From Ailurus styani (Eukaryota; Chordata; Mammalia; Carnivora; Ailuridae): DNA of 64,000 nucleotides. Shown piece after piece: positions 42,235 through 56,302 of the stretch. The DNA lies in the NCBI GenBank assembly GCA_002007465.1, contig LNAC01000108.1, forward strand, positions 1,440,741-1,504,740, written 5' to 3'. Under the pieces are notes generated by a model. It saw only the letters and a list, made by a program, of their open reading frames with translations, did no database searches and was not told the DNA's origin. How positions within the stretch are numbered: the first letter of the stretch is position 1; the number at the start of each line of letters is the position of its first letter. The position numbers and the translations under genes are program-made.

Positions 42235-45200
42235 GTATATATATGTGTGTGCGTGTATATATATAATGCTTAACATATATATATGTATATACACACATGG
42301 TTGTGGTCTGGGTAATAAGGGAATATAAAAGGAATTTATGATACGGTATACACCATGAAGGAGGTTTTAGAAAACAAAGACTTACGGACAAAACATTTAG
42401 AAAACAGTGATATTCAACTTAACATTTTGGTTTGTACTATCAAATACCCCAGCCTTTTCTTATTCAGTAAGTATTATTAAGAGTCTTCATTTAAGTAGAG
42501 GTGGTTCTTGCCATTAAGAAATTCGTAATTTAGATAAGACACATAAGAAATACAAAATGAATGAGCACTAAGACACTTTGTGATAACATGTTTAAAAAAA
42601 CGCATCATATGAATGTTATAATTAATATGGAGTGCAGAAGTCTTAGGTCACCCCCCTACTATAAAATTTAGCTCCCTCTGTACTACAGAATGACACCCCA
42701 AATTTTAGTATAGTATTCCCTTCTTAGTTTGGCTCTAATCTATGTCCTTTTTCTATATTCTGCAGCTCTTACCTGGAATACCTTCTCTGCCCTTGTCTAT
42801 CTGGCAAACTTCTTTTTATTTTTCAAGACATACCTTTTTAAATTTTTTTTTTAAGATTTTATTTATTTATTTGACAGAGAGAGATCACAAGTAGGCAGAG
42901 AGGCAGGCGCAGCGAGAGGGGGAAGCAGGCTCCCTGCCAAACAGGGAGCCCGATGCAAGGCTCAATCCCAGGACCCCGAGATCATGACCTGAGCTGAAGG
43001 TAGAGGCTTAACCCACTGAGCCACCCAGACATACCTTTTTTTTTTTTTTTAAGATTTTATTTATTTATTTGAGAGAGAGAGCGCGAGCGCGAGTGAGCGA
43101 GAGAGCACAAGCAGGGGGAGAGTGGCAGAGGGAGAGGAAGCCGCAGGTTCCCCACTCCATAGGAATCCCAATGGGGGGCTCAATCTCAGGATGTGGGATT
43201 ATGACCTGAGCCAAAGGCAAATGCTTAACTGGCTGAGCCACTCAGGTGCCCCTAAGACATTACCTTTTTAACTCTATAGTCAGAGTTAGTTCATTCTTCT
43301 GTGACTGTAGTATCTGGTGTACACTCCTTTGATAGTATTTTTAGTGTTTATGATTACTTGTTGCTTCCCTCTTCTCCCAGTATAACATCTTCATGAAAAG
43401 GAATACTTTGTAACCCTGATATTAGCTTGATGATTGGCACATAATACTCAGTAGAGTGAATGAAAGGTTTATAAAAGTAAAATGAAATAAGTGTGATGGT
43501 AGGGGACAGGAAGGAGAACTGGATATTATAAAGAGCTATGTATGGCTAGATAGAGATTTTCAGCGCCCTGCCCTTCTCTCCTGTGGGTCTCTAGGCTAGT
43601 CATTGTCTTAGACTCCTTTCTCTCTTGGCTGTCTTTCTGCAAGCCATCATCCACTTACAGGGACCTATCTTCATGCTGCACTCTCAAATTCACTTTTTCT
43701 TGTTTCTCAAAACTGGGGTGTTAATGTGTAAATTTGAAGGATAATCCTGACCCTTCTGGGTTTTTTTCTTAAGATTTTATTAATTTATTTGAGAGAGAGA
43801 GAGAGAGAAAGAGAGAGATAGAGTAAGAACGAGCACAAGCAAGGAGGTGAGGGACAGAAGGAGAGGGAGAAGGGGACTCCCTGCCTAGCAGGGAGCCCAA
43901 CATGGGGCTCCATCCCAGGACTCTGGGATCATGATCTGAGCTGAAGGCAGACACGTAACCAGCTGAGCCACCCAGGTGCCCCCTGATCCTTCTGTTTGAC
44001 ATTTACATTTTAAAAAGGCATTTTATTGGGCCACACGGGTAGCTCAGTCATTTAAGCATCTGACTCTTGATATCAGCACAGGTCCCAGTTTCAGAGTCAT
44101 GAGTTCCAGCCCCACGTTGGGCTCCATGTGGAGCCTACTTAAAAAAAAAAAAAGGCATTTATTAATCTAAGTAAATCTCTTGATAGAATGTCTAAGGCAG
44201 ATATATATTTTTTAAGGATTTATTTATTTATTTGACAGAGAGATCACAAGTAGGCAGGCAGAGAAAGGGGGAAGCAGGCTCCCTGCTGAGCAGAGAGCCC
44301 TATGCGGGGCTTGATCCCAGGACCCTGAGATCATGACCTGAGCTAAAGGCAGAGGCTTAACCCACTGAGCCACCCAGGTTCCCCAGTATTTCCCTTTTTT
44401 TGATATTTCTTTTTTTTACAGATTTTATTTATTAAAGAGCACAAGTGAAAGGAGGAGCAGAGCAGTAGGGAGAGGGAGAGAAAAATAATCTCAACCAGAC
44501 TCTGTGCTGAGCATGGAACATGATGTGGGGCTTGATCTCATGACCTCTCACGACCCTGAGATCATGACCTGAGCTAGAACCGACAGTCAGATGCTTGACT
44601 GACTGAGCCACCCAGGCATCCCTAAGGCAGATATTTCTGAACTGAATTCCTTACTCTACTGCCTTTCGCCCTTACCCTGCCCAAAAGAATCATCCCTAGT
44701 TTTAGCAGTATATAGTGAAGAATTGTTGCAGGTTATTTATTAAGTAGGAGAATTATATGGTGAAAATGTTAGGGAAACAAAACTGCTTTAAAGACAAAAT
44801 GGATTATAATTGAGAGAATAATGGGAGATGAAGGCTTGGGGCTTACAGGGATATCAGTAGAGGGTGGAGGGTCTTTCATTTTTTCAGAGGAGTTCTGAGG
44901 GACCAATGCAGTGGCAGTAATATTAGGTAAAAAAGAACAAAATTATTTATTAGATTTGTTCCTTCTCCTATGTAACTTTTTGTTTTTGATAGGGATAAGG
45001 GAGTTATTTGTGTATTGTGTAAGTATATATGAAATTGGTGCATCTGAGTGGCTTAGTCGGTACAGCATCCAACTCTTTTTTTTAATTTTTAATTTAATTT
45101 TATTTTTTCAGTGAGCCAAGATTCATTGTTTATGCACCACACACAGTGCTCCATGTAATATATGCCCTCCTTAATACCCACCACCAGGCTCACCCATTCC

Positions 45201-48200
45201 GCCCCCCCGCCCCCAGAATCCAACTCTTGATCTTGGGGTTGTGAGTTCAAGCCCCACGTTAGGTATGGAGCCTACTAAAAAAAAAAAAAAAAAATAGTAC
45301 TAAGTTTAATATGTAGATGTTCAACATATTGGTTAAGTTTGAGAGAAAAATATAGGTAATGCATTGGTGTGTACATTCTGGTTTTTAATTTGTGATCATG
45401 TTGACTTCCCTAATTATATTTTGTCTTCAGGTTGCTTTGTCATGTTACGTTGTTTGCCAGTGGGAGTAAAGGATCTGTAATTTAGATATTTCCACGTGGA
45501 AGTTTTTTATCCTGTATGTTTTATCTGAATTTTCACAGAACCTACAGGATTTCTTTAGAAAAGGACATAAATCAGCTTTCTACTTTGCTAATAATACTGA
45601 CTTGATTTTATGTCAACGTCTGCAAAACTTACTTCCTTTATTCCTTCAAAAGACTAACTTTTATCTTCACCTTTTGCAATATTACTACATAACTAATCAG
45701 TTAAAATTGTTGCTGGGCTTTTGAAATTGGTTCAGTTCCTACACTTCAACGGCTAGAGTTTGAAAAGTTAGAAGGAATTAGATAGAACCTGACAATTCCT
45801 ATTCCATATTAGTTAAACAGTTACGGGCTAAAATGCCCCGGTATTTAAATCAAGACATAGGAGGTTTTTCTTGTCCATGTGCCACATGCTCAAATATTTG
45901 ACACCATGGCATTAATCATTATAGTAGACTGATAGGTTGTAGCCAAACAAGTTTCCACTTTAGTCGGAGGAGTTTTCTTGGACAAAATACCCAGGAAATG
46001 CTTGTGAGTCATTTTGTGAGTCAACTTCTCTACTTCAGATTTTCTGTCTGTTGCTTGTTTTGTCCTTTCCTCACCCCTTTAGGGTATGTGTGTGTAATGC
46101 GTTTTTGCCAATAAGATTTTGATTGAAAATGATCATTTGGTAAGAGAGCATGTTTGTTAAGCAGATTTTAAATGTTTCTAGTTTTTTTTTAACAAGTGAA
46201 TGATCTTGGGGGCCTGGATGGCTTAGTCATTTGGGGCTCCTGGGTGGCTCAGTGGGTTAAAGCCTCTGCCTTCGGCTCAGGTCATGATCTTAGGGTCCTG
46301 GGATCTAGCCAGGCATCTGGCTCCCTGCTGAGCAGGGAGCCTGCTTCCTCCTCTCTCTCTCTCAGCCTGCTTCTCTGCCTACTCGTGCTCTCTCTCTCTC
46401 TCTGTCAGATAAATGAATAAAATCTTTAAAAAATAAAATTAAATTAAAAAAATTAAACATCTGCCTTCGGCTCAGGTCATGATCCCAGGGTCCTGGAATT
46501 GAGCCCCATATCAGGCTCCCTGCTGGACGGGAAGCCTGCTTTTCCTCTCCCACTCCCACTGTTTGTGTTCCTACTCTCGGTGTCTCTCTGTCAAATAAAT
46601 AAATAAAATCTTAAACAAAACAAAAAAAACAAGTGGCTGATCTTTATAACTAAAAACCAAATATTTTTAGAACTATTATGACCTAGAGTATAAATTCTAT
46701 AACTTGAGGTTTTATGCTGGTTTGTCCAACTGCTAAGTATGTATGGGGATAAACCTCAAATAGATTGTTAGATAATTATTCAAAATCATTAAGTAGTAAC
46801 ATAGATAACATGGGAAAAATTGTATAAAAGCATTATTTTATAATTGCAAGATCTATTTTAAGCATGAATAAAGATTTGAAGGAATCTTGAAGTAGTATTA
46901 GATTCTGTCTGAATTTTTTTGGTTCAGTTTTCTTTTATAAATGAAACATTAATTGTACTGTTATGATTACTATTACTGTTATATTGTGATTTGTGATAGA
47001 GTGCCAAATATTTGTGCATATCGCATACAGTTGTCATGCAATACTGATGATTGAATTTTTGAAGAAAAAAATAAATCTATATTGAATCCATTTTGGCTTT
47101 TAAATGGAAATCTCAGATCAGCGTGTTGGAAACAACTCCCTTTCTGCCGTTATTAGGAGTGTCATTGGCACAGTGTTGGAAATAGGTAATTTGCCAAGAG
47201 AGGAACATACTTTTTTAAAATAACATCATTTATATGAAATTCACATACTATATTATTCACTCAAAGTGTACAATTCAGTGGTTTTTAGTATGTTCAAAGA
47301 GATGGCATACAATCATCACCACAATCAAATTTTAGAACATTTCATCCTCTGAAAAAGAAACCCCATTATGGGCTCCTGGGTGGGTCAGTCTGTTAAGCAG
47401 CTGCCTTTGGCTCAGGTCATGATCTCAGGGTTCTGGGATCAAACCCGTTGGTGGCTCCTACTCAGTGGGGAGTCTGCTTCTCGATCTCCCTCTGCCCCTC
47501 CCCCCTCCTCGTGTGCTTGCTCTCTCTGAAATGAATAAATAAAATCTTTAATTAAAAAAAGGAAGAAAGAAACCCCATTACTCCTTAGTAGTCGCCCACC
47601 ATTGCCTCCCCACCCCTACCCAATAACCCCTGCCAACCACTAATGTACTTTGTCTCTATAGATTTACCTTTTCTGGGCATTTCATGTAAATGGAATACAG
47701 TACGTGGCCATTTGTGTGAATGACCTCTTTTACACCACATTTTTTTTTTAAGATTTTATTTATTTATTTGACAGAGAGAGATCACAAGTAGGCAGAGAGG
47801 CAGGCAGAGAGAGAGGAGGAAGCAGGCTCCCAACTGAGCAGGGAACCCAATACGGGGCTCGATCATGACCTGAGCCAAAGGCAGAGGCTTTAACCCTCTG
47901 AGCCACCCAGGCGCCCCAGTACTTCCTTTTTATTACTGAATATTATTCTGTTGTATAGATATTTTGTTTATTGATTCATCAGTTGATGGACATGTGAGTC
48001 GTTTGCACTTTGGGGCTATAATGAATAATGCTGTGAACATTTGTGTATAACGTCTTGTGTGGACACATGTTTGCATTTCTTTGGGGTGTATCACTAAGAG
48101 TGGAATGATTTGGTAACTCTGTTTAGCCTTTTGAGGAACTATCAGACTCTTCCAAATTGGCTACATCATTTTACATTCTGGCTAGCAGTATATGATGATT

Positions 48201-51200
48201 TGAGTATCTCCAGATCCTTACCACCATTTGTTACCTATCTTTTTTATTGTAGCCTTCCTTGGAGTTTTATGTAACATCTCATTGTTATTTTGATTTGCAT
48301 TTCCTTGATGGTTGATGTTGGGCACGTTTTCATGTACTTATTGGCCATTTGTATATCTTTGGAGAAATGTCTGTTCAGGTCCTTTGCCCATTTTTAAGTT
48401 GGATCATTTGTCTTTTTGTTATTGAGTCATGGGAATTCTTCATTAGGTATACTTAAAAGTCCCTTATCAGATGTAATGATGTGCAGAAATGTTCTCCCTT
48501 TCTGCCTATTGCCTTTCACTTTCTTGATGGTGTCTTTTGAAACACATTTTTTATTTTGATTAAGAAGTTAATTTTGGGCGCCTGGGTGGCTCAGTGGGTT
48601 AAAGCCTCTGCCTTCGGCTCAGGTCATGATCTCAGGGTCCTGGGATCGAGGCCCATATCGGGCTCCCTGCTCGGCAAGGAGCCTGCTTCTCCCTCTCTCT
48701 CTGCCTGCCTCTGCCTACTTGTGATCTCTCTCTCTGTCAAATAAATAAATAAAATCTTTAAAAAAAAAAAAATAAAAAATAAGCTTTAAAAAAAAAAAGA
48801 ATATAGGTCCTATTTAAATTGGTGTCATACCTATAGAGGACTATACTACTGATTAAAATAAAACAAAAAAATAAAATAAAATAAAATGCTATAAAGAACA
48901 TATCCCGGAAAACACTGCTGGTGAAAATCAAAGAGTGTAGTTTTGAGTATTAGCTATCTTAGGGAAATTGTACCGTGCAGGATTTGTCAGTTAATAAGCA
49001 AGTTTTATTTTCCTCTTTAGTTAACAATTTGGAAGATAGGAGAGCTAACAGAGAGTGATTATTTCAAATTTCAAAAATTCTTTTAAGTAGCATCTAAATA
49101 AATTACTCAGTAGTAATTAGTCTTCTAGCTAATATTTCTACAATATATTTGAAGTTTGAAGATACTTTTATAAATAAATATAAATTCCTAAACATCAGGG
49201 ACTAATAGGTAGGGTTTATTCCTTTTTTTTTTTTTAAAGATTTTATTTATTTATTTGACACAGAGAGAGAGATTACAAGTAGGCAGAGAGGCAGGCAGAG
49301 AGAGAGGAGAGAGGAGGAAGCAGGCTCCCTGCTGAGCAGAGGGCCCGATGTGGGCCTCGATCCCAGGATCCTGGGATCATGACCTGAGCTGAAGGCAGAG
49401 GCTTTAACCCACTGAGCCACCCAGGCGCCCTTATTCCTAACATCTATCCGTTTGCGTGGATTTAAATTATAGTAACAGCTGTATAGTATTGTTATGCATG
49501 TAGCATGATTAGCTTACTTTTAGTCTGCTCCACTTTTTTCTTACATTGAGTTAAATCAATTTAAACCAGTTATCTGAATTTAGCACATGCTTATTCCAAG
49601 GTAGAATACCGTTTGGCACTGGATTTAAAGAGTATATGGATCCTGACTAGAATTAAATTTTAAGTTCTGCAGTAACTTTTAAATTTTAAAAATCATTTTA
49701 GGTTCATCCCTATGTTTAGCTTTTTTGTGTCCCTTTTTTGTATCAGGTACGGTGCTAGGTTCTGGAGATAACAAGGTAAATCTGATCTGATCCCTGCTAC
49801 AGATTTCATAATCTGTATGTAGTGACAAGTTCTATGAGATATGCATTATGTGCTGTGATGAAAGAGCAGTGATTACTGCTTTTTAGTTAGGAAGATGGGA
49901 TATATGATGTGATATCTGAACTAAATAGAACAGAAGAAAGAATAATCTATATAGAGTGGACATAACAAAACCATGACATGTTTATGTAAAAGAAATAGGC
50001 CAGTATGAATAGAGTAGCTTGAGTCTGAAAATTTAGCCAGGGGGTAAGATATGTAGGGTCTTTTTTTTTTTTTTTTTGAAATGTATTTATTTAAGAGCAA
50101 GAGAGAGTAGGGGTGGGGAGGGGAGAGGGAGAGAGAATCTCAAGCAGAGTCTGGGCTGAGCATGGAGCCAGACACGGGACTGATTCTCACAACCTTAAGA
50201 GTGTGACCTGAGTCAAAATCAAGAGTTGGACGCTAAACCACCTCAGCCACCCAGGCACCCCAGTGAAGGGTCTCACTCAAATCCATGCTAGGGCTTGTGA
50301 ATTCAGAAACAGTGGAGAGCCATTGGAGGCTTTGAGCACATGAGGAACATCTATATTTAAAAGCATAACTAATGGCAGTGTGGCAAATTAATTAGAAAAC
50401 AGAAAGACCAGGGGTGCCTGGATGGCTCAGTTGGTGAAGCATCTGCCTTCCCGCTCAGGTCATGATCTCAGGGTCCTGAGATCAAACCCCGTGTCTGGCT
50501 CCCTGCTCAGAGGGGAGTCTGCTTCTCCCTCTCCCCCTGCCCCTCCCCCTGCTCATGCTCGTTTGTTCTCTCTCTCTAACTCTCTCAAATGAATAAGTAT
50601 AATCTTTTAAATTAAAAAAAAAAAAAAGGAAAGAGAAAGACCAGAGTTCTGGAGAACATTGGGAAGGCTCTTTGTAGTAGTCTAGATCAGTGGTCTTCAA
50701 ATCTTTGATTACTCATCCCCATCAGTTAAAATATGTTTGACCATGGACTGAACAATTAAATAGATAAATAAATGTATAGGTACACATTTAAAGTTTTTAA
50801 ATTTATAAAAATGTACCACTATTCTAACATATTATAACTATAGAAAAATAAAGGCAGAAAATATTATGAAATAAACTATGTAAAAATACATTTAATAATT
50901 TGAAATTTTCAGATTCATATACCAAAAGTCAGATTGAATATATGCCATACACTCGAACTGAAATAACAACATGCTGAAAATGAACAAATGAGAGTTCCAT
51001 TGTTGACTTTTTTTAATTGAAGTATAGTTGACATACAATGTTGTATTAGTTTTAAGTATACAACATAGTGATTTGACAACTCTGTAAATTATGCTGTACT
51101 CATCAAGATAAGTGCGGTTAACAATCTGCTACCATACAGTGTTGCTACAGTACACTGTTAACTCTTTTTTTTTTAAAGATTTTATTTATTCATTTGACAC

Positions 51201-54200
51201 AGAGAGAGAGATTACAAGTAGGCAGAGAGGCAGGCAGAGAGAGAGGAGAGAGGAGGAAGCAGGCTCCCTGCTGAGCAGAGAGCCCGACGTGGGCCTCGAT
51301 CCCAGGACCCTGGGATCATGACCTGAGCCTAAGGCAGCGGCTTTAACCCACTGAGCCACCTAGGCGTCCCTACACTGTTAACTCTTATATGTTGCAGAAG
51401 TCCTGTTATTCTCTTAGGGTTCCTGGTGTACCATATGTTACATCTGAGCATCTGACATGGGCTAAGTGAAGACCTCAGTCTCAATCTATATTCATGAGTG
51501 TTAGTAAATCTTAATTTCTAATTGTTAGATGAAAATTAAATATAAATACTTCTAACTTTTTTCCTCTCATACTCTAGCATACCCCATCGCATCTCTGATA
51601 CATACTTTTCTAGATTAGAGGTAGTGTTGTCTAAGACTTAAGTACCAGCAGTGGCAGTGGGATGAAGGAACAGCTTAGATGTAACATTTAGAAGAAGAAT
51701 GAGTAATTTAGGGTGGAGGGAAAGGGAAGAGAGAAGAATGGCTTCATCGTTCCTAGCTTGTGCAATAAGTAATGGCTTTAACAGAAATACAGATGGTGAA
51801 AGGACCAAGTTTTTTTTTTTTCTGTTTTGGATATTTGAAGGTTGAATTGTATACGAAACTTCAAAGTAGAGAGGTTCAATAGATTATTGGAAATAGGTGC
51901 CTAGAGCTCAGGAAATAAGTCAAGATAGAGTTTAAGATTTGAGATGTGTCAATGTATAGGTGATAGTTAGAGAAGTTAGGGAAGGTGAGTAGAGTCAAGA
52001 TAAGAAGATTAAGAATGGATCTCTGGGGATACTGTTGTTTCAGGTTTGCCAGTGAAGACACTTAGATTGGAAAAGTAGGAGAACCTGGACAAAGTATAAG
52101 CTGTTTCAGAGAAGGTAAAGAAAGGATCATGATTTTCAAGGATTGATCACAGTGGCAAATGCTAAAAGAAGCCAGGGTGTAAAAGCTGAAAAGAGACCAT
52201 GCCTTTTCAGAAGTCAGTGGTGGCCTAAGGGAGAAGTGTTCTAGAATAGAGTTGTTAGTGTAAGCCAGATTGAGTTGAAAAATGATTTCTCAATCTAAAA
52301 TAATCTGTCATTTATCTGTGAATACTAGAAATGTGTACTCCACTGGATTAGCAGGTGTAGTTATATAAAATTATGAAAGAATTCATACCCATGTGAAATG
52401 ATTTTGAAGATAGGTTTTAGTAGTAAAATGCTCTGGTGTACTACAGATTTTATATTATAAAATACTAAAATTTTGATCTAAAGTATAACCCCTTTCTTCC
52501 CTACTCTGTATCTTTTGAGCTTTATGTTGGTGCAAAAGTATTCATTGGCTACCTTCTCTGTTACTTATTGAAGAGTTATGAAGATAAATTAAAGGTTGGA
52601 TGGATACAAGGAGAGACCGTCACCTCTTTTAGTTACGTTTTATAAGCAAGCTTCTGGGTGATTTTACCATCTTGTCATACCTTAGCAATCTTCCTTCTTT
52701 CTGTGTATACTATAGTGACAGATTAATTTATTGGAGCTATGAATACTAAACTAATGTGAATAGTCACTTTCGGGAGAAAATACTATTTCATGTCTTCTTG
52801 TATTGATTAAAATAATATTTCCCATTCTACCTTTTGGGAGCAGAGAATAAGAGATAACTAGAAATGAGATGAAGGCGGGTCTCTATGAGCACATAGAACT
52901 ATTAATGAAAATAATTTCTTCTCCTCTTTACATTAAAATTTCCCTCTCCTACCATTTTTCTCCTGCATGAGTCAGGTGGTAAAGTGGAAATTACTGAAAC
53001 CAATATTAAATTTTACTTTACAGTCTGTGCACCAGAGCATGCTGGAGTCCTTATATAACACTGTTTATGAAGAAAGACCTCAGATGGATCAATGGCCAAA
53101 ATAATATAGATAAAACTATATAAATGTAAGCTACATATATAGGTAAGCTATGTATGTAGATAACTATAGATACAAAACTATATATAGATAAATATATAGA
53201 GACAAAACTATAGTTAATAAAACACTTTGTGATTTAGTATTAGGAAAGTAATTCTCTTTTTTAAAGATTTTATTTATTTACTTGAGAGAAAATGAGAGAC
53301 AGCATGAGTGGAGGGGGAGGGGCAGAGGGACAAGCAGACTACTCCCCACTGAGCAGGGAGCCTGACACAGGGCTCAAAAGCATGAAGCCATAAGGTGAAA
53401 AATGACTCATTTGATGATTCACTATTAAGGATTTCAGTTTAATAAATACATAGATATTGTTAACAGGCAGATAACATTTGGAAGATATTTGCAGTAACTA
53501 AACCTGTTAATGAATTAATATCGGACTATCAGGCTATCAAAGAAACTCCTTCATTTCAAAAAGACTGGGGTTCCAATAGAAAAATGAGCAAAAGAAACAA
53601 GGAATTAACAAAAGAAGAAACAGACACATGAAGGAATGCTCAAATTCACTAGTAATAGAAGACATCCCAATTAAAATAACATTTCAGTTTTACCTGCTAG
53701 GCCAGCAAAAAATAGAAAGCAGAGCTAGATAATGCCAAATCTTGTCTGGGATATGGGGAAATAGGAACCTCCAGGAATGTAGATTGTACAGCCATTCTAG
53801 AGAATACTTTGGCAGTTCTTCATCATTTAGTTGATAAAATTCATTTGGACCTAGCAGTTTTGTTCCTGAGTATATAACCAGAGATTAATTCTCACACAAG
53901 TCCATAAAGGGATATAGTAAGAGATACACTAATGCACCATTGTTTTTGATGGCTGGCAGTTGAAGTCTGCGTTGTTGGATGAATGGAGAGACAACATATG
54001 GCGTACTTTGCATCAATCAGAAACAATGAACTAAGTGTCCCACAGTAATATGAATACATTTTAAAAACCTAGTGCCAGAGGAAAAAGGTGGGAATATAAG
54101 CAAACAGAAGGGTGTTCATCGAACACTTAGAAAACATAACTTATTGGGAAGAGAAAGGGAGCTTAGGAAATGGAGGTGGAAGGAAAGAAGTGAGGTCTCT

Positions 54201-56239
54201 TACAGATGAATAATGAAAATAAGCCATGAATTGAGTATGATTAACTTAACCTTTTTTTATCTGGGACATAAAAGTGGGGTTTGGGGAATCATTTGGCAGT
54301 GATATGTAGGTTGGGTTGGAGAAGAAAAAATTAAAGGCATAAAAAACAAGAGAGTTAAAATAATCCAGGTACTGGAACATGAGGTTATAATTTAGGATGG
54401 TGGTAATTGGGAATGAAAAGTAAAGGACTAATGTGAGAAATACTGCAGAGAGGTGAGGTCAGCAACTAATTGGTTGAAGAGATGAGCCAGGTTTTGAATC
54501 TGGGTAAATGGGGAGAGGGAGGTCCCAATAAAGAGGAGCAACAAGTAGTATAACCAGATGACATGGGGGGGATAAGTTGAATTCAGCTTTAAATTCCATT
54601 GGAGGTTCTAGCAATTCATTGAGGTAGATTGTCCACTGTTAGAACATTCATGAAGAATATACTGTACTAGATACTGAAACAACATTTTTTTAATCCCTAA
54701 ATTGTTTTAGCACAGCTATTTTAATCTCCAACCATTTTGATCCTTAGAGTGATTTGGTTGGGTTGCCAGGATTTGGTAAGCTTAAAGTTATACTGATTTA
54801 CTGTTGAGTAAAAATGACAAAATAGTCAAAACATTCTGACAAATTAGATCTGTAAAGTTTCACCTAAGAAACTGGACTTGATGATAATGACTGCAGAAGA
54901 AAATTGTAAATGGCAGAAAGTTCTGAAATTTGTTTTATATGTAAAAACGGATCAGTGAGTCGAAGCTTTTTTGTAAAATTTATTCTAGAAGAAGCTTGAT
55001 CTTGATTTAAATAGTTTCAACAAAGTGAAATTGAAGAAGAGGAAAAATAGAAATTTTGAGTGTGTAGAAAATTGATCCAGGTGTCAAGTCAGCTCAATTA
55101 TTTTGTGTCAGAGAATACTTTTTTCCTCTCCTTTCTTTCCTACCTATCCATAGGCTAGAACTGAATCTTTTTTTCCCATTCTTTTAAATGTATTGTAAAT
55201 TATACCAGTAATATGTAAGTATACTCTCATCATAATATGTTTAGATTATTTAGACAAAATAAAAAATTGTTCTTCTCTCACCGGAGGTAACCACTGTATC
55301 TGTTTGGTACATATCCTTCCTTCTAGGTATCTTTCCACTGCCTTTATAAGTGAAGTGTATACAAAAATGTCGATTTGTGGATGTTTTGTAGCATTCTCAC
55401 TGTAGTCTAATTTTCTAATGTAAAAGTCTTGAGTATCTTTCCACGTAAGTATATATAGTATAAAAATGTTTGCTGGATGAAAATGGTTTCCGAGTATTCT
55501 TACTGGCTAGATAATACTGTGAGGATGGGGAAAGGGGTTGAAAAGGATTGGGTGGGGGGTACAAGTGTGTTTATTGCTCTCATAATCTCACAGTCTAGTA
55601 GAAGTGAAGTATGCTATAATTATAATACAGTGGAGTAAATGTTCTAGTAGATATATGTACTAGGTGGTATTTGAGCACAGAGTGAAGAGCATCAAACTCT
55701 TTGATAGAGAAGTGCATGTGTCAGGTAGTTCTCAGAGATGGTAAAAGGGATTTGGGATCATTTTCTGAGGATAATATTTTGCAGGTTTACTGAGGCCCAG
55801 AATGATTAAATAATTCACTGATTCGTTCTTTTCTATCGTTTGTGAAATTCTTATCCCTTGCCAGAAATCAGTCTTTCTGGTATCCTAAGGTATGGTCATG
55901 AAAGCAATATCTTTATCAGTATGATTGTCTTTTAGAATTTTGGCAGCTTTAAATAGTGCAAGAATTACTTTATTTTATGTTTTGTATTTCATCATGGAGA
56001 AGATTATGTGAATGCATTTTTTCCCCTTTTTAGGGAGGTGGTTGACTCAATGGTTCAGCATTTTAAAGTGACTATATTTGGGGACCGTAGACCAGTTTAT
56101 GATGGAAAAAGAAGCCTTTATACAGCCAATCCGCTTCCTGTGGCAACTACTGGGGTAAGGTTCATTCCTTTACTGAAAAGCTGTTCTTTGCAATATCTCC
56201 GTTTATTTTTTATTTATTATTTTTATTTCTTTAAAGATT

Positions 56240-56302
<63 letters not shown>

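Larger units (their letters stand above)
47200..48560 (-). mobile_element. Old L1 (L1M), antisense
   Basis: GTGTACAATTCAGTGGTTTT, GCATTTCCTTGATGGTTGAT and TTTGGAGAAATGTCTGTTCA are the reverse of an ancient L1 3' end. Holds two SINEs (47370, 47740). Confidence 0.8.
41642..56033 (+). other. AGO3: AGO3 intron 2 (14.4 kb)
   Basis: No exon recognised. Holds about 16 CAN-SINEs, L1 fragments, and simple repeats. Stretches 45300-46200, 46630-47200, 48780-49220, 51490-53250 and 54210-56030 show no recognised gene or clear repeat, apart from A/T-rich low-complexity DNA at 53105-53220. Confidence 0.85.
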
